From: Lujinxingia vulgaris
GTDB lineage: Bacteria > Myxococcota_A > Bradymonadia > Bradymonadales > Bradymonadaceae
Length of the DNA: 64,000 bases
Direction of reading: 5' to 3'
NCBI RefSeq assembly: GCF_007997015.1
Contig: NZ_VOSM01000006.1
Span: 1 to 64,000 of the forward strand
Part shown: positions 26,001-31,558 of the stretch, piece after piece
Layout: each line of letters opens with the position of its first letter
How positions within the stretch are numbered: position 1 is the first letter of the stretch
Notes under the pieces: model-generated
Told to the model about the DNA's origin: nothing
The model's database searches: none
Seen by the model: the letters and a program-made list of their open reading frames with translations, nothing else
Translations under genes and position numbers: made by a program

Positions 26001-28519
26001 GGCAGGTCGAGCGCCTGGTGGCTGAGGTTGCGGCGAGGTTCGGGAGGGTCAGCGGCGTGATTCATGGCGCGGGCGTGGAGGACAGCCGGCTTCTGGCTGA
26101 CAAGGATGTGCAGGCCTTCGATCGGGTCTTTCGGGGCAAGGCGGTGGGGGGCGTTAACCTCTGGCGCGCGCTGGGCGATCGGGGGCTGGAGTTTTATGTG
26201 GCGTTTACGAGCGTGGCCGGGCGTTTTGGAAACGCCGGGCAGACCGATTATGCGGCGGCCAATGACGCGCTCGCTCGCCAGGTGATGCAGATCAACCAGG
26301 TCGCCAGACGCAGCGGTCGCGCGTTGCGCGCACTGGCGATCGACTGGACGGCCTGGGATGAGGTGGGCATGGCGGTCGAGGGTTCGATGCGCACGATCCT
26401 GGAGGCGAAGGGGGTGGAGTTTTTGCCGCCGGAGATCGGAGCGCCGATGGTCGGGGAGTCGCTGGAGCGTGGTCTTACTGGCGAGTTCGTGGTGGCCGGG
26501 GAGTTGGGTGAGCTTGGGGAGGATCGGGTGCCAGGCACCCGTGCAGATCATCATGAAAATCGGGTGCCCGAAGATCGGGTGCCAGGCACCCGTGCAGATC
26601 ACTGCGAAGATCGAGTGCCTGGCACTGTGACGAGTTTTGCGTTGATCGATCGGGTCGTCACTACGGGTTCCGATGAGGTGGTGGTCGAGCGCATCTTTGA
26701 TCCGCAGCGCGATCATTTTCTCAGTGACCATCGCTATGAGGGCAACGAGCTTGTGCCCGGGGTGATGGGCTACGAGTTGATGAGCGCGGCGGCGATGGTG
26801 TTGACCGGAGAGCCGGTGGCCGAACTTCGGGAGGTGCGTTTTGAGCGGGCACTTAAACTCGCGCACTCCGAGCCGGTTCGTGCGCTGGCCACGGCCCGGG
26901 TCGTGGGCCAGCAGCGAGGCTGCGCGCGGGTCGAGGTACGGGTGAGCTCGGAGCGTGTGGTGCGCACCGGAAGGACCGTGCGTCAGGAGCATTTTCGAGC
27001 GGAGGTACTCTGCGGGACTCCCCTGGCACATGAGTTAGCGCTGTCGGCATGGGGGGCTGCTGAAAAAAGCTGGTGCGAGGGGCCCGATCGCGATGCGATT
27101 TATCAGCGCTTTTTTCATACCGGGAGTTTTCAGCTGCTGAGCGGGGAGGTCTGGCATCATGAGGACGCGATCCTGGCGACCGGTGCGATTTCGAATCATC
27201 GTCTGATGGCCGGGATGTTGGCGCAGCGCTGGGTGAGCGACCCGCTGGTGCGCGAGCTCGGGCTTCAGGCGGTGGGGCTGTGGGGGCTGATGCATCACGG
27301 GCGCACCTACCTGCCGCTGGGCATCGGTCAAAGCCGCATGTGCGGGCAGGCCTCGGTGGGTGAGCCGCTGCTGGTGCGGGCGCATCGGCGAGTTGATGCG
27401 GCCGAGGGAACGATCGCGTTTGATGTGGAGGTGCGGGGTTATGATGGTCGTCTGCTGCAGGTGATGGAGCGTGTTGAGATGGTAGCGCACGCCCCGCTGG
27501 ATGCGCGCGATCGCCTGGCCCCCGGCAAGGCTGCGACGTATCTGGAGGTGCGGCTGAGCGCGGCCGAGGCGCAGGCGATGCTGGATGGGTTGGGAGGTCG
27601 TCTCGACGAGGTGTTGAGCGCCGCGGAGCTTGAGGGCTATGAGCGGCTTCGCAGCGCGCAGCGGCGTGGGGAGTGGCTGGCGGCGCGTCTTGCGGCCCGG
27701 GAGGCGGCGCGGTGCTGGGCGCTGATGTTTTACGGGGAGCGCATCGATTCGAGCGCGATCTGCGTGTTTAAGAATGCCAGCGGGGAGCCGCAGCTTCGGT
27801 GGAGAGATGGGACTTCGGGGGGCCGGCGCTTGCCGGCGTTGAGCCTCACGCATACCTCCGGTCAGGCGGTGGCGGTGGTGGCGATGCCCGGCGCCAGGTG
27901 TCGTCTCGGCGTAGATCTGGAGCCGCTGGAGGCGCGATCGGAGGCCTTTGGGAGCGCTTACTTCAGCGCCGGGGAGCGGGCGCTGGCGGTGGGTTCGCTC
28001 GTCGCCGGCCAGCGGGAGACGGCGCTGTGGACGGTCAAAGAGGCGGTGTCCAAAGCGTTGGGGCTGGGATTGCAGCTGAGCGCCTCGGAGATCGAGATCG
28101 TGGCGGTGCGCGAGGATGATGTCGCGGCGCCAGGCGATCGCACAGGTCGGGTGTCGGCCGGTCGACTGCGGGCGGCAGTGGAGGTTGTGCTGCATGGCCA
28201 GGCGCACGCCAGACAGTCGGAGCTCGGTGTGCGAGCGATGGAGGTGGAGCTTCGGGTTGAGGGGGGCTTTGCGCAGTCGGTGGCCCGGGCATGGGGCGAA
28301 GATCTTCGAGATTTGGAAGTTCGGGAGCCTGGCACCGGTGCGAGGGTTCGAGAAGATCAAGAAGCGCGACAGCCTGGCACCGGTGCGAAACCCCTGAGCG
28401 AAGAGGAACTCGCCGCGGTCGTCGCGTTGCTCAGGCATCGCGGGGTGTGGGGAGGAAGTGCGGAGCCGGAGGACCGGTCGTCGGTGATGCGTCAGCCGGT
28501 GTCCCCCTGGAAGGTCTGA
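17066..28519 (+). CDS. Giant PUFA/PKS-type synthase: ER(PfaD-like)-KS-AT-ACP-KS-KR-DH-PPTase
   Basis: 3817 aa; GAGG precedes ATG 17066. Domains in order: FMN enoyl-reductase/NMO-like (about 1-680; GSEAGGHVG); KS1 (about 780-1250; C994 in DAACASS, H1128, H1170); AT (about 1440-1780; S1546 in GHSLGEYG); ACP-like (about 1845-1920), where LGVDT1878VK replaces the usual Ser with Thr; KS2 (about 2030-2500; C2237 in NNACAST, H2385 in SHETYT, H2425); ketoreductase (about 2870-3130; TGGGRGI); hotdog dehydratase (about 3195-3480; H-x3-G-x4-P in DHRYEGNELVP); phosphopantetheinyl transferase (about 3590-3745; GVDLE, WTVKEAVSKALG). This is a fatty-acid/PUFA-like toolkit on one chain with its own PPTase. 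Repeat arrays form linkers at 677-757, 1257-1343, 1791-1834, 1925-1982, 2738-2769, 3153-3189 and 3752-3774. Downstream carboxylase subunits probably supply malonyl- or methylmalonyl-CoA. The product is unknown. Confidence 0.9.
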   Translation: MQDIRSTDKVQVFVYFQSVASGSGAEVEAREAGASVVWLSREAAGARLEPRDWGRVEPGDDVGGWCDVSGVVLACEHRFDDDALRRKVQFAKGAGLRVWVEVCSVEEAAVAADLGADGVVICGLEAGGLCGEESGLVLLGRVRGEVGVPAVVRGAMGPDTAAAVMVAGASGYVLEEALWLCEGMAPSSEAVKVLERVGATDTRCLGVVVGARYRAWSLLATRPTRELAAREIAYVDQEQEGGARAYLEEVRSRRFERWEAIDPKRELWPMGQGGALARVFRERYGSVGAAVRGVREHVMGVMGALVDDFPLAEGQGVARVNGTRLPIHQGPMAQVSDTPEFARAVVDAGALPWLALGNMPTDVACRVIGSTAQCLGDAPFGAGIIGLEANPYRDAHIDEMATMSRKRGNFLGLVAAGSAEQAMVLEGQGVPTYLHTPTPGVLEAALKQGQRRFIWEGSEAGGHVGTLGALALWQMGVIAVEEALASGVEPSEVAVVVAGGISSAASAAAAAAMLFGLHRCGVAVGIQMGTAYLMCREAVESGAVSRTYQEVARRSAGTVIMGESVNTPTRVLMSPAARRVLAREVERLKEGVKLSERKHLYERDNLGGLRAAAKSERIAEVLAEGGARFEQLSEEEQLESGLFHCGQGVRLCAADSIDALHWEVSEVARRWAQERWAWCQAPEQSEAIVSGARQSDARTVPGARPSGERIVPGARPSGEGMVSGARPSDEAMVPGARPSDEAMVASVSTRCQAIEQGEDLKSIQREGMTMVERKNGVMVDGDRAVAIVGIGAKMPGALSAAKFWENILFGVSAIKEVPADRWDPALYFDEDPNAPDKTYSKIGGWIEGFEFDRRRFRMPPRVVASVDPTQLLCLEAVHEALEDAGYLEKEFKRDRCAVILGNALGGDLRDDSTLRILYPKMDQALRGALMALSSSALSGAQREALLAEVEARFKGELGEVSEDSMPGELANVIAGRVAQVFDLRGPNFVTDAACASSLAAVEAGVRGLRSGEYDMVVCGGADRTMGPTSFVKFSKIGALSPDGSRPFDQGANGFVMGEGAGILVLKRLSDAIEYGDSIYAVIRGVGGSSDGKGKAITAPNPDGQRRALDRAYEDAGFGPRSVSLFEAHGTSTPVGDPTEVASLRAALGEDRGDWAAERVALGSVKSMIGHLKSAAGAAGMIKAAMALKHRVLPPTLGVERANPALELEGTRLKLQTEAQPWEVFDGQVRRAGVSAFGFGGTNFHVVLEEYRPGRSVPGARQPYMGAEVGSGARQPYMGAEAGSGARHSDMRGEPGSGARHSDMGGDLGSGARHSDMGGDLGSGARHSDMRGDLGSGARHSNEGVLGLSAASVGELEVVIDDVMERLARGGMVAVAPWCLPLDGEEAGERPGEVQEGVRLAVAFGDVQELQERLERAKRAATRKKGWKVLANQGIVLGESPVGGKLAMLFPGQGTQYLGMLSALKERFEVVRRTFEEADEVMMHVIGRRLSEVIDPGALEGAEAERAAFEALTQTEITQPAVLTADIALYRLLGELGIRPQMVAGHSLGEYGACVAAGIMSFADALRTVAARGTEMAKVTPMNGDTGLMAGVSAPVEVVQPVLDRIDGYVVCANINCPTQTIIAGLSEPVRQAVRLFEEMGLQAPLLPVSHAFHTEVVAAASGPLRRHLGNIEVRAPQVPILTNVTGGYYPSVAGCEDAIRDLLSEQVAAPVQFIRVIETMYAGGARAFVEVGPKRAQASFVGSILEGRPHLSLHTNHPKKGDVASLYEALAGMWAAGVWRPGEARVSDVEMPGHRADAVPGSRADEVPGSRADRVPGSRADEVPGSRADVVSGDATSPAVDRASIDAELMRVLCEQTGYEAEEIEVDYELEADLGVDTVKQAEIMAQVRELYGLERDESFRLSEYPTLRRMGDYVAERVGMMGDGAVPGHRTAAVPGSRAAAVPGHRAAAVPGSRAAAVPGHRADRVPGHRADVVPGHRTESRAATIDATPNNAGRAATFDHVDASALMEKDATPLDGVVPYQPARHAVAADVEISGCAVGLPGEGAIFRRHAIDELLAGKNMIGQVPVKAREAMVGNRIVRLQKHEGGGGEMRPVTDMAEVIKLAGLGDDFDLEEWGVPERLRASLDRTSQLAFAAGFEALRDAGLPLVPRYRETTTGKRVTTGWTLPEAVGRETGVIFASAFAGQDALIEELRAQASDDYQFNHRFLLLVLGIANSRFAEFVGARGPNTKINNACASTTTAVGMAQDWIRCGRCKRVLILSADEASGSTLMEWIGSGFLATGAATTESDVSRAALPFDRRRHGMIIGMGALSLVVEKAGLAEARGIEPIADVLATRFVNSAHHPTRLDVDHIAGEVSGLVDEVEQRFGVQRAVIADRTVFISHETYTPARGGSASAEIAALRRTFGEQSNRVVIANTKGFTGHAMAAGIEDVLAMKVLQRQVVPPIANFEEPDPELGDLRLSQGGSYPVDYALRLAAGFGSQLALALFRYRARREQRVFDPARYRRWLGEVSGAASYELEVASRVLRLRPVQPEDRPPGAREPHKGADAILPGLPMPAPGGVGGGAPAQAIKSSAEVFNGASATSMPAPDETRRPAPGLVAGAQNSSFAMRPVAIEAVGGEAIDVLRLQRELRHRVVALVGGPVLVAELFARTLRHFGAQVVRLASDRRRGPLDEAGVDLSDEAMLLAVFKERRVDAVINLLGVAGAQEDADEVYWAARQTFHVARAFEAYHADRVPGTAAEVQEAGVPGTAAEVQEAGVPGTAATFMSVTMMGGCFGLSPGSTPSVAGGAVSGFSKSLAREWEWARVKVVDVAGEEFDERLATEVVWELVEGRSDCEVGLAGGLSHRPVVLEASDLLETPNVHQAPGPDAVILVTGGGRGITAEVCVDLARRFKCALALVGRTPLTHPDPLRVDLKAERARIKEALKASGERATPVAVRQKLRPLEAQREIVTNLERMRDAGARAEYFSCDVADAGQVERLVAEVAARFGRVSGVIHGAGVEDSRLLADKDVQAFDRVFRGKAVGGVNLWRALGDRGLEFYVAFTSVAGRFGNAGQTDYAAANDALARQVMQINQVARRSGRALRALAIDWTAWDEVGMAVEGSMRTILEAKGVEFLPPEIGAPMVGESLERGLTGEFVVAGELGELGEDRVPGTRADHHENRVPEDRVPGTRADHCEDRVPGTVTSFALIDRVVTTGSDEVVVERIFDPQRDHFLSDHRYEGNELVPGVMGYELMSAAAMVLTGEPVAELREVRFERALKLAHSEPVRALATARVVGQQRGCARVEVRVSSERVVRTGRTVRQEHFRAEVLCGTPLAHELALSAWGAAEKSWCEGPDRDAIYQRFFHTGSFQLLSGEVWHHEDAILATGAISNHRLMAGMLAQRWVSDPLVRELGLQAVGLWGLMHHGRTYLPLGIGQSRMCGQASVGEPLLVRAHRRVDAAEGTIAFDVEVRGYDGRLLQVMERVEMVAHAPLDARDRLAPGKAATYLEVRLSAAEAQAMLDGLGGRLDEVLSAAELEGYERLRSAQRRGEWLAARLAAREAARCWALMFYGERIDSSAICVFKNASGEPQLRWRDGTSGGRRLPALSLTHTSGQAVAVVAMPGARCRLGVDLEPLEARSEAFGSAYFSAGERALAVGSLVAGQRETALWTVKEAVSKALGLGLQLSASEIEIVAVREDDVAAPGDRTGRVSAGRLRAAVEVVLHGQAHARQSELGVRAMEVELRVEGGFAQSVARAWGEDLRDLEVREPGTGARVREDQEARQPGTGAKPLSEEELAAVVALLRHRGVWGGSAEPEDRSSVMRQPVSPWKV
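19137..19330 (+). repeat. Repeat array 7, 33-bp period, in frame between ER and KS1 of the synthase
   Basis: Cores begin at 19137, 19170, 19203, 19236 and 19269, exactly 33 bp apart; related single units flank them near 19100 (TGCCAGGCTCC) and 19315. The frame used is G-A-R, giving 11-residue units such as GARPSDEAMVP. The array lies exactly at the boundary between the enoyl-reductase region and the first ketosynthase. Confidence 0.95.
20838..21095 (+). repeat. Repeat array 8, 7 units, 39-bp period, in frame between KS1 and AT
   Basis: Cores begin at 20838, 20877, 20916, 20955, 20994, 21033 and 21072. Each unit encodes 13 residues of the GARHSDMGGDLGS type. Tails change from CAACCGTACATG in the first two units to CACTCGGACATG in the next four, a visible record of local duplication. 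Confidence 0.95.
22436..22555 (+). repeat. Repeat array 9, 5 units, 24-bp period, in frame between AT and ACP
   Basis: Cores begin at 22436 (ATGCCAGGC), 22460, 22484, 22508 and 22532. Each unit encodes eight residues, VPGSRADE-like. This is the shortest unit seen, essentially core plus tail (CAGTCGTGCAGA) plus 3-4 bp, and so helps define the minimal element. Confidence 0.95.
22844..23012 (+). repeat. Repeat array 10, 7 units, 24-bp period, in frame between ACP and KS2
   Basis: Cores begin at 22844, 22868, 22892, 22916, 22940, 22964 and 22988. Units encode VPGHRAAA or VPGSRAAA; CCATCG and CAGTCG tails alternate in the first five units. It is nearly the same unit as array 9, about 290 bp upstream across the ACP, so the two arrays probably share an origin. 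Confidence 0.95.
25277..25372 (+). repeat. Repeat array 11, 3 units, 36-bp period, in frame before the KR core
   Basis: Cores begin at 25277, 25313 and 25349; each unit encodes 12 residues, VPGTAAEVQEAG. It lies in the structural half of the ketoreductase region, before the TGGGRGI nucleotide-binding motif. It is therefore the only synthase array that may interrupt a domain rather than separate two. Confidence 0.93.
26528..26632 (+). repeat. Repeat array 12, 3 units, 51/36-bp spacing, in frame between KR and DH
   Basis: Cores begin at 26528, 26579 and 26615; the third has the T-centred form GTGCCTGGCAC. A partial unit (GTGCCCG) lies near 26563. Spacing is a multiple of 3 throughout, encoding VPGTRADH-type peptide between the ketoreductase and the dehydratase. 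Confidence 0.9.
28327..28390. repeat. Repeat array 13, 2 T-centred units 45 bp apart, C-terminal end of synthase
   Basis: GCCTGGCACCGGTGCGA occurs at 28327 and 28372. Both are in frame, encoding EPGTGA and QPGTGA after the phosphopantetheinyl transferase domain. A lone decayed copy (GGTGCAAGGCACTGCGG) occurs at about 28816 in the next gene. Confidence 0.85.
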
Positions 28520-28576
28520 GCGCCCGCGCAAGCAGTACGCGAGGTGTCGGTGAGATACGCGAACCTGGAGAAGATG

Positions 28577-29188
28577 ATGGCACAGTATGTCGTTGAGCTG
28601 GATGGCGGACGGGAGCGCCTGGTGCAGATCCGAGAGGCGACGCGGGGGCAGTGGGTCGCCACCGTGGAGTCGCCGGTGGAGGAGTGGGGAGAACGCAAAG
28701 AGGTGGCCGTGCAGCTGGTCGGGCGCCAGGAAGGCGGCCGCGTGGTGGTGCGTGTCAATGGAGTCGAACACACCCTGGGAGTGGGCACGGTCGCCGGCGC
28801 TACGGGTGAGGTTCGGGTGCAAGGCACTGCGGCGAGTGCTGCGGGAGGGGAAGCGCGCCGCGCGACGGTGCGCTCGGCTGGCGAGGTGGTGCTCAGCCGC
28901 AGCGCCCGCGATTGCAGTAAGGCGCCGGCTGCGGCGGTGTCAGCTGAGGATGTGCAGCGCTCTCCGATGACCGGCGTGGTGCTCTCGGTGGAGGTGGCTG
29001 CGGGAGAGCGGGTGGAGTGTGGTCAGGCGTTGGCGGTGATCGAGGCGATGAAGATGGAGAACACCCTCTACGCGACGCACGCCGGTGTGATTGGCGAGGT
29101 GTGCGTGGGCCCTGGTGAGACGGTGCGGAAAGACGACGTGTTGATGCGCTGGGATGCCGGTGAGTCGAACCAAAACGAGGAGCTGTGA
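28577..29188 (+). CDS. Biotin carboxyl carrier subunit of an acyl-CoA carboxylase
   Basis: 203 aa. The C-terminal 75 residues form a biotinyl domain with EAMKMEN, biotin-accepting Lys159. The N-terminal half (about 1-75) is a beta-rich region of the type seen in BCCP domains of propionyl/acyl-CoA carboxylases. The middle holds an Ala/Arg-rich linker with one degenerate repeat (VQGTAAS). ATG 28577 is preferred because GGAG at 28567-28570 is 6 bp away; ATG 28574 or GTG 28544 are alternatives. It starts 57 bp after the synthase stop and overlaps the carboxyltransferase start (TGATG), so all three are one operon. It carries CO2 as carboxybiotin between a biotin carboxylase, not in this window, and the next gene product. 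Confidence 0.9.
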   Translation: MAQYVVELDGGRERLVQIREATRGQWVATVESPVEEWGERKEVAVQLVGRQEGGRVVVRVNGVEHTLGVGTVAGATGEVRVQGTAASAAGGEARRATVRSAGEVVLSRSARDCSKAPAAAVSAEDVQRSPMTGVVLSVEVAAGERVECGQALAVIEAMKMENTLYATHAGVIGEVCVGPGETVRKDDVLMRWDAGESNQNEEL

Positions 29189-30960
29189 TGAGTCAGTCCA
29201 ATGAGATGGTCGAGCTGCAATCGGTGGTGAAGTCGCAGGATCGAGTGCCAGGCACCCGTGCAGGTGGTCAAAACGTTCAAGAAGATCGGGTGCCAGGCAC
29301 CCGTGCAGGTGGTCAAAAAGTTCAAGAGGATCGGGTGCCAGGCACCCGTACCGATGGTCAAAAAGTTCAAGAGGATCGGGTGCCAGGCACCCGTGCAGGC
29401 GGTCAAAAAGTTCAAGAAGATCGAGTGCCAGGCACCCGTGCAGGTGGTCAAAAAGTTCAAGAAGATCGAATGCCCGGCACCGAGGTGATCTGGGAGGCGC
29501 GAGCGAAAGTGAGCGTTGCGATGGCCCGTCTGGAGCGCTTGTTTGACGATGGGACGCTGGAGGTGATCGGAGCCGAGGTCACCCACCGCGCGCAGGGCTT
29601 CGGGCTGGAGAAGAAAAAGATCCCGGGCGATGGCGTGATCACCGCAAGCGGGCTGATTGAGGGCAGGCCGGTGTTTGCGTACGCCCAGGATCGCACGGTG
29701 CTGGGAGGCAGTCTTGGGCAGGCGCACGCGCAGAAGATCGCCCGATTGCAGGACCTGGCGATGAGGGCCGGGGCGCCCTTTGTGGGCATCAATGACTCGG
29801 GGGGCGCGCGGATTCAGGAGGGCGTCGATGCGCTCGGGGGCTACGGGGAGATCTTTCGGCGCAATGTGGCCGCCTCCGGCGTCATTCCGCAGATCAGCGT
29901 CATCGCCGGGCCCTGCGCCGGCGGGGCGGTCTACTCGCCGGCGTTGACCGACTTTGTGGGGATGGTCGACCAGTCGAGCTTTATGTTTTTGACCGGTCCG
30001 AAGGTGGTCAAGACGGTGACCTTTGAGGATATCACGGTCGAGGATCTGGGCGGGGCGCGCACCCACGCGGAGCGCACCGGTGTGAGTCATTTTCGGTGGG
30101 GCAGTGATGAGGAGGCGATTGGCCAGGTGCGACGCCTGCTGAGTTATTTGCCCTCCAACCACAGGGAGGAGCCTCCTTTTGTGGCGCCCGGGGATGATGT
30201 GGCGCGGATGGATGTGGCGTTTAATGCGATCGTGCCCGCCGACCCCCGCAAACCTTACGATGTGCGTCGGGTGGTGGAGCTGGTCGTCGATCGCGACACC
30301 TTTATGGAGGTGCAGGCCGGGTGGGCAAAGAATGTGGTGGTGGGGCTGGGTCGCCTGGGCGGGCATGTGGTGGGGCTTGTGGCCAATCAGCCCCTGGTCA
30401 ACGCCGGGGTGCTCGACATTGACGCGAGCCGCAAGGCGGCGCGCTTTATTCGCACCTGCAATGCTTTTGGGATTCCGCTGGTGAGCCTGGTGGATGTGCC
30501 CGGGTTTTTGCCCGGTCGGGAGCAGGAGTACGGCGGGGTGATCGACCACGGAGCGAAGTTACTCTACGCGTACTGCGAGGCCAGCGTGCCCAAGCTCTCG
30601 GTGATTCTGCGAAAGGCCTACGGGGGCGCGTACATCGTGATGAGTTCGCAGCATGTGGGCGGGGATGTGAACCTGGCCTGGCCGCGCGCAGAGATCGCGG
30701 TGATGGGCGCCAACGGGGCGGTCGAGGTGCTCAATCGTCGAGAGATCGCAGCGGCCGACGATCCGGAGGCGCGCGCCGCGGAGCTGCGGGCCGACTATGA
30801 GGAGCGTTTTCTCAACCCGAACATCGCCGCCCAGCGCGGTTATATCGACGCGGTGATCGAGCCCTGTGAGACGCGTTGGCGCCTCTATCGGCATCTGCGG
30901 GTGATGCTCAATAAGCGGGAGTGGAGCGCGCCTAAACGGCATGGGAACGGGCCGCTCTGA
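29188..30960 (+). CDS. Acyl-CoA carboxylase carboxyltransferase (PccB/AccD5-like)
   Basis: 590 aa; ATG 29188 with AGGAG at 29178-29182. It transfers CO2 from carboxybiotin to acetyl- or propionyl-CoA, making extender units. Two crotonase-like halves are visible: GGARIQEGVDALGGYGEIF and AGPCAGGAVYSPALTDF in the first, DVPGFLPGREQEYGG and KAYGGAYIVMSS in the second. It is longer than the usual ~515 aa because residues about 20-98 are six repeat-encoded 15-residue units (DRVPGTRAGGQKVQE) placed before the conserved domain. It overlaps the biotin carrier gene. Acetyl versus propionyl preference cannot be told from the sequence by eye. Confidence 0.93.
   Translation: MSQSNEMVELQSVVKSQDRVPGTRAGGQNVQEDRVPGTRAGGQKVQEDRVPGTRTDGQKVQEDRVPGTRAGGQKVQEDRVPGTRAGGQKVQEDRMPGTEVIWEARAKVSVAMARLERLFDDGTLEVIGAEVTHRAQGFGLEKKKIPGDGVITASGLIEGRPVFAYAQDRTVLGGSLGQAHAQKIARLQDLAMRAGAPFVGINDSGGARIQEGVDALGGYGEIFRRNVAASGVIPQISVIAGPCAGGAVYSPALTDFVGMVDQSSFMFLTGPKVVKTVTFEDITVEDLGGARTHAERTGVSHFRWGSDEEAIGQVRRLLSYLPSNHREEPPFVAPGDDVARMDVAFNAIVPADPRKPYDVRRVVELVVDRDTFMEVQAGWAKNVVVGLGRLGGHVVGLVANQPLVNAGVLDIDASRKAARFIRTCNAFGIPLVSLVDVPGFLPGREQEYGGVIDHGAKLLYAYCEASVPKLSVILRKAYGGAYIVMSSQHVGGDVNLAWPRAEIAVMGANGAVEVLNRREIAAADDPEARAAELRADYEERFLNPNIAAQRGYIDAVIEPCETRWRLYRHLRVMLNKREWSAPKRHGNGPL
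29245..29485 (+). repeat. Repeat array 14, 6 units, 45-bp period, in frame at N-terminus of carboxyltransferase
   Basis: Cores begin at 29245, 29290, 29335, 29380, 29425 and 29470 (ATGCCCGGCACC, decayed). Filler encodes RAGGQKVQED. The array lies between the first ~19 residues and the folded domain, so an N-terminal tail has been expanded without touching the enzyme core. Confidence 0.95.
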
Positions 30961-30978
30961 GGGAGGCGTTTCGTCGAG

Positions 30979-31545
30979 GTGCCAGGCATCCGGACATGGT
31001 GTTGGCGCCGAGGTGCCAGGCACTCGTACAGAAAGATTTCGCCGAGGTGCCAGGCCATCGCGCAAACTGATTTCGCCGAGGTGCCAGGCACTCGTACAGA
31101 AAGATTTCGCCGAGGTGCCAGGCCATCGCGCAAACTGATTTCGCCGAGGTGCCAGGCACTCGTACAGAAAGATTTCGCCGAGGTGCCAGGCCATCGCGCA
31201 AACTGATTTCGCCGAGGTGCCAGGCACTCGTACAGAAAGATTTCGCCGAGGTGCCAGGCCATCGCGCAAACTGATTTCGCCGAGGTGCCAGGCACTCGTA
31301 CAGAAAGATTTCGCCGAGGTGCCAGGCCATCGCGCAAACTGATTTCGCTGAGGTGCCAGGCCATCGCGCAAACTGATTTCGCCGAGGTGCCAGGCCATCG
31401 CGCAACATGATGTCGCCGAGGTGCCAGGCGCCCGGACAGAATAATTTCACCGTGGTGCCAGGCACTCGGACAGAGTGAATTCACCGTGGTGCCAGGCACT
31501 CGGACACATCATGTCCGCCGAGGTGCCAGGCACTCGATCACATCA
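30979..31545 (+). repeat. Repeat array 15, 17 units, exact 34-bp period, between convergent genes
   Basis: Cores begin every 34 bp from 30979 to 31523 without exception. Two unit types, CACTCGTACAGAAAGATTTC and CCATCGCGCAAACTGATTTC, alternate over most of the array, giving a 68-bp higher-order repeat; the ends carry other variants. It fills the 598-bp gap between the carboxyltransferase stop and the vWA gene stop, which converge. It is the longest and most regular array in the window. No terminator other than this array was seen. Confidence 0.97.
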
Positions 31546-31558
31546 CCGGCACCCATGT

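Noticed and set aside
30979-31545. CRISPR array
   Set aside because: Spacing is regular, but the parts between cores are near-identical rather than unique spacers, units are only 34 bp in total, and no cas genes are in the window.
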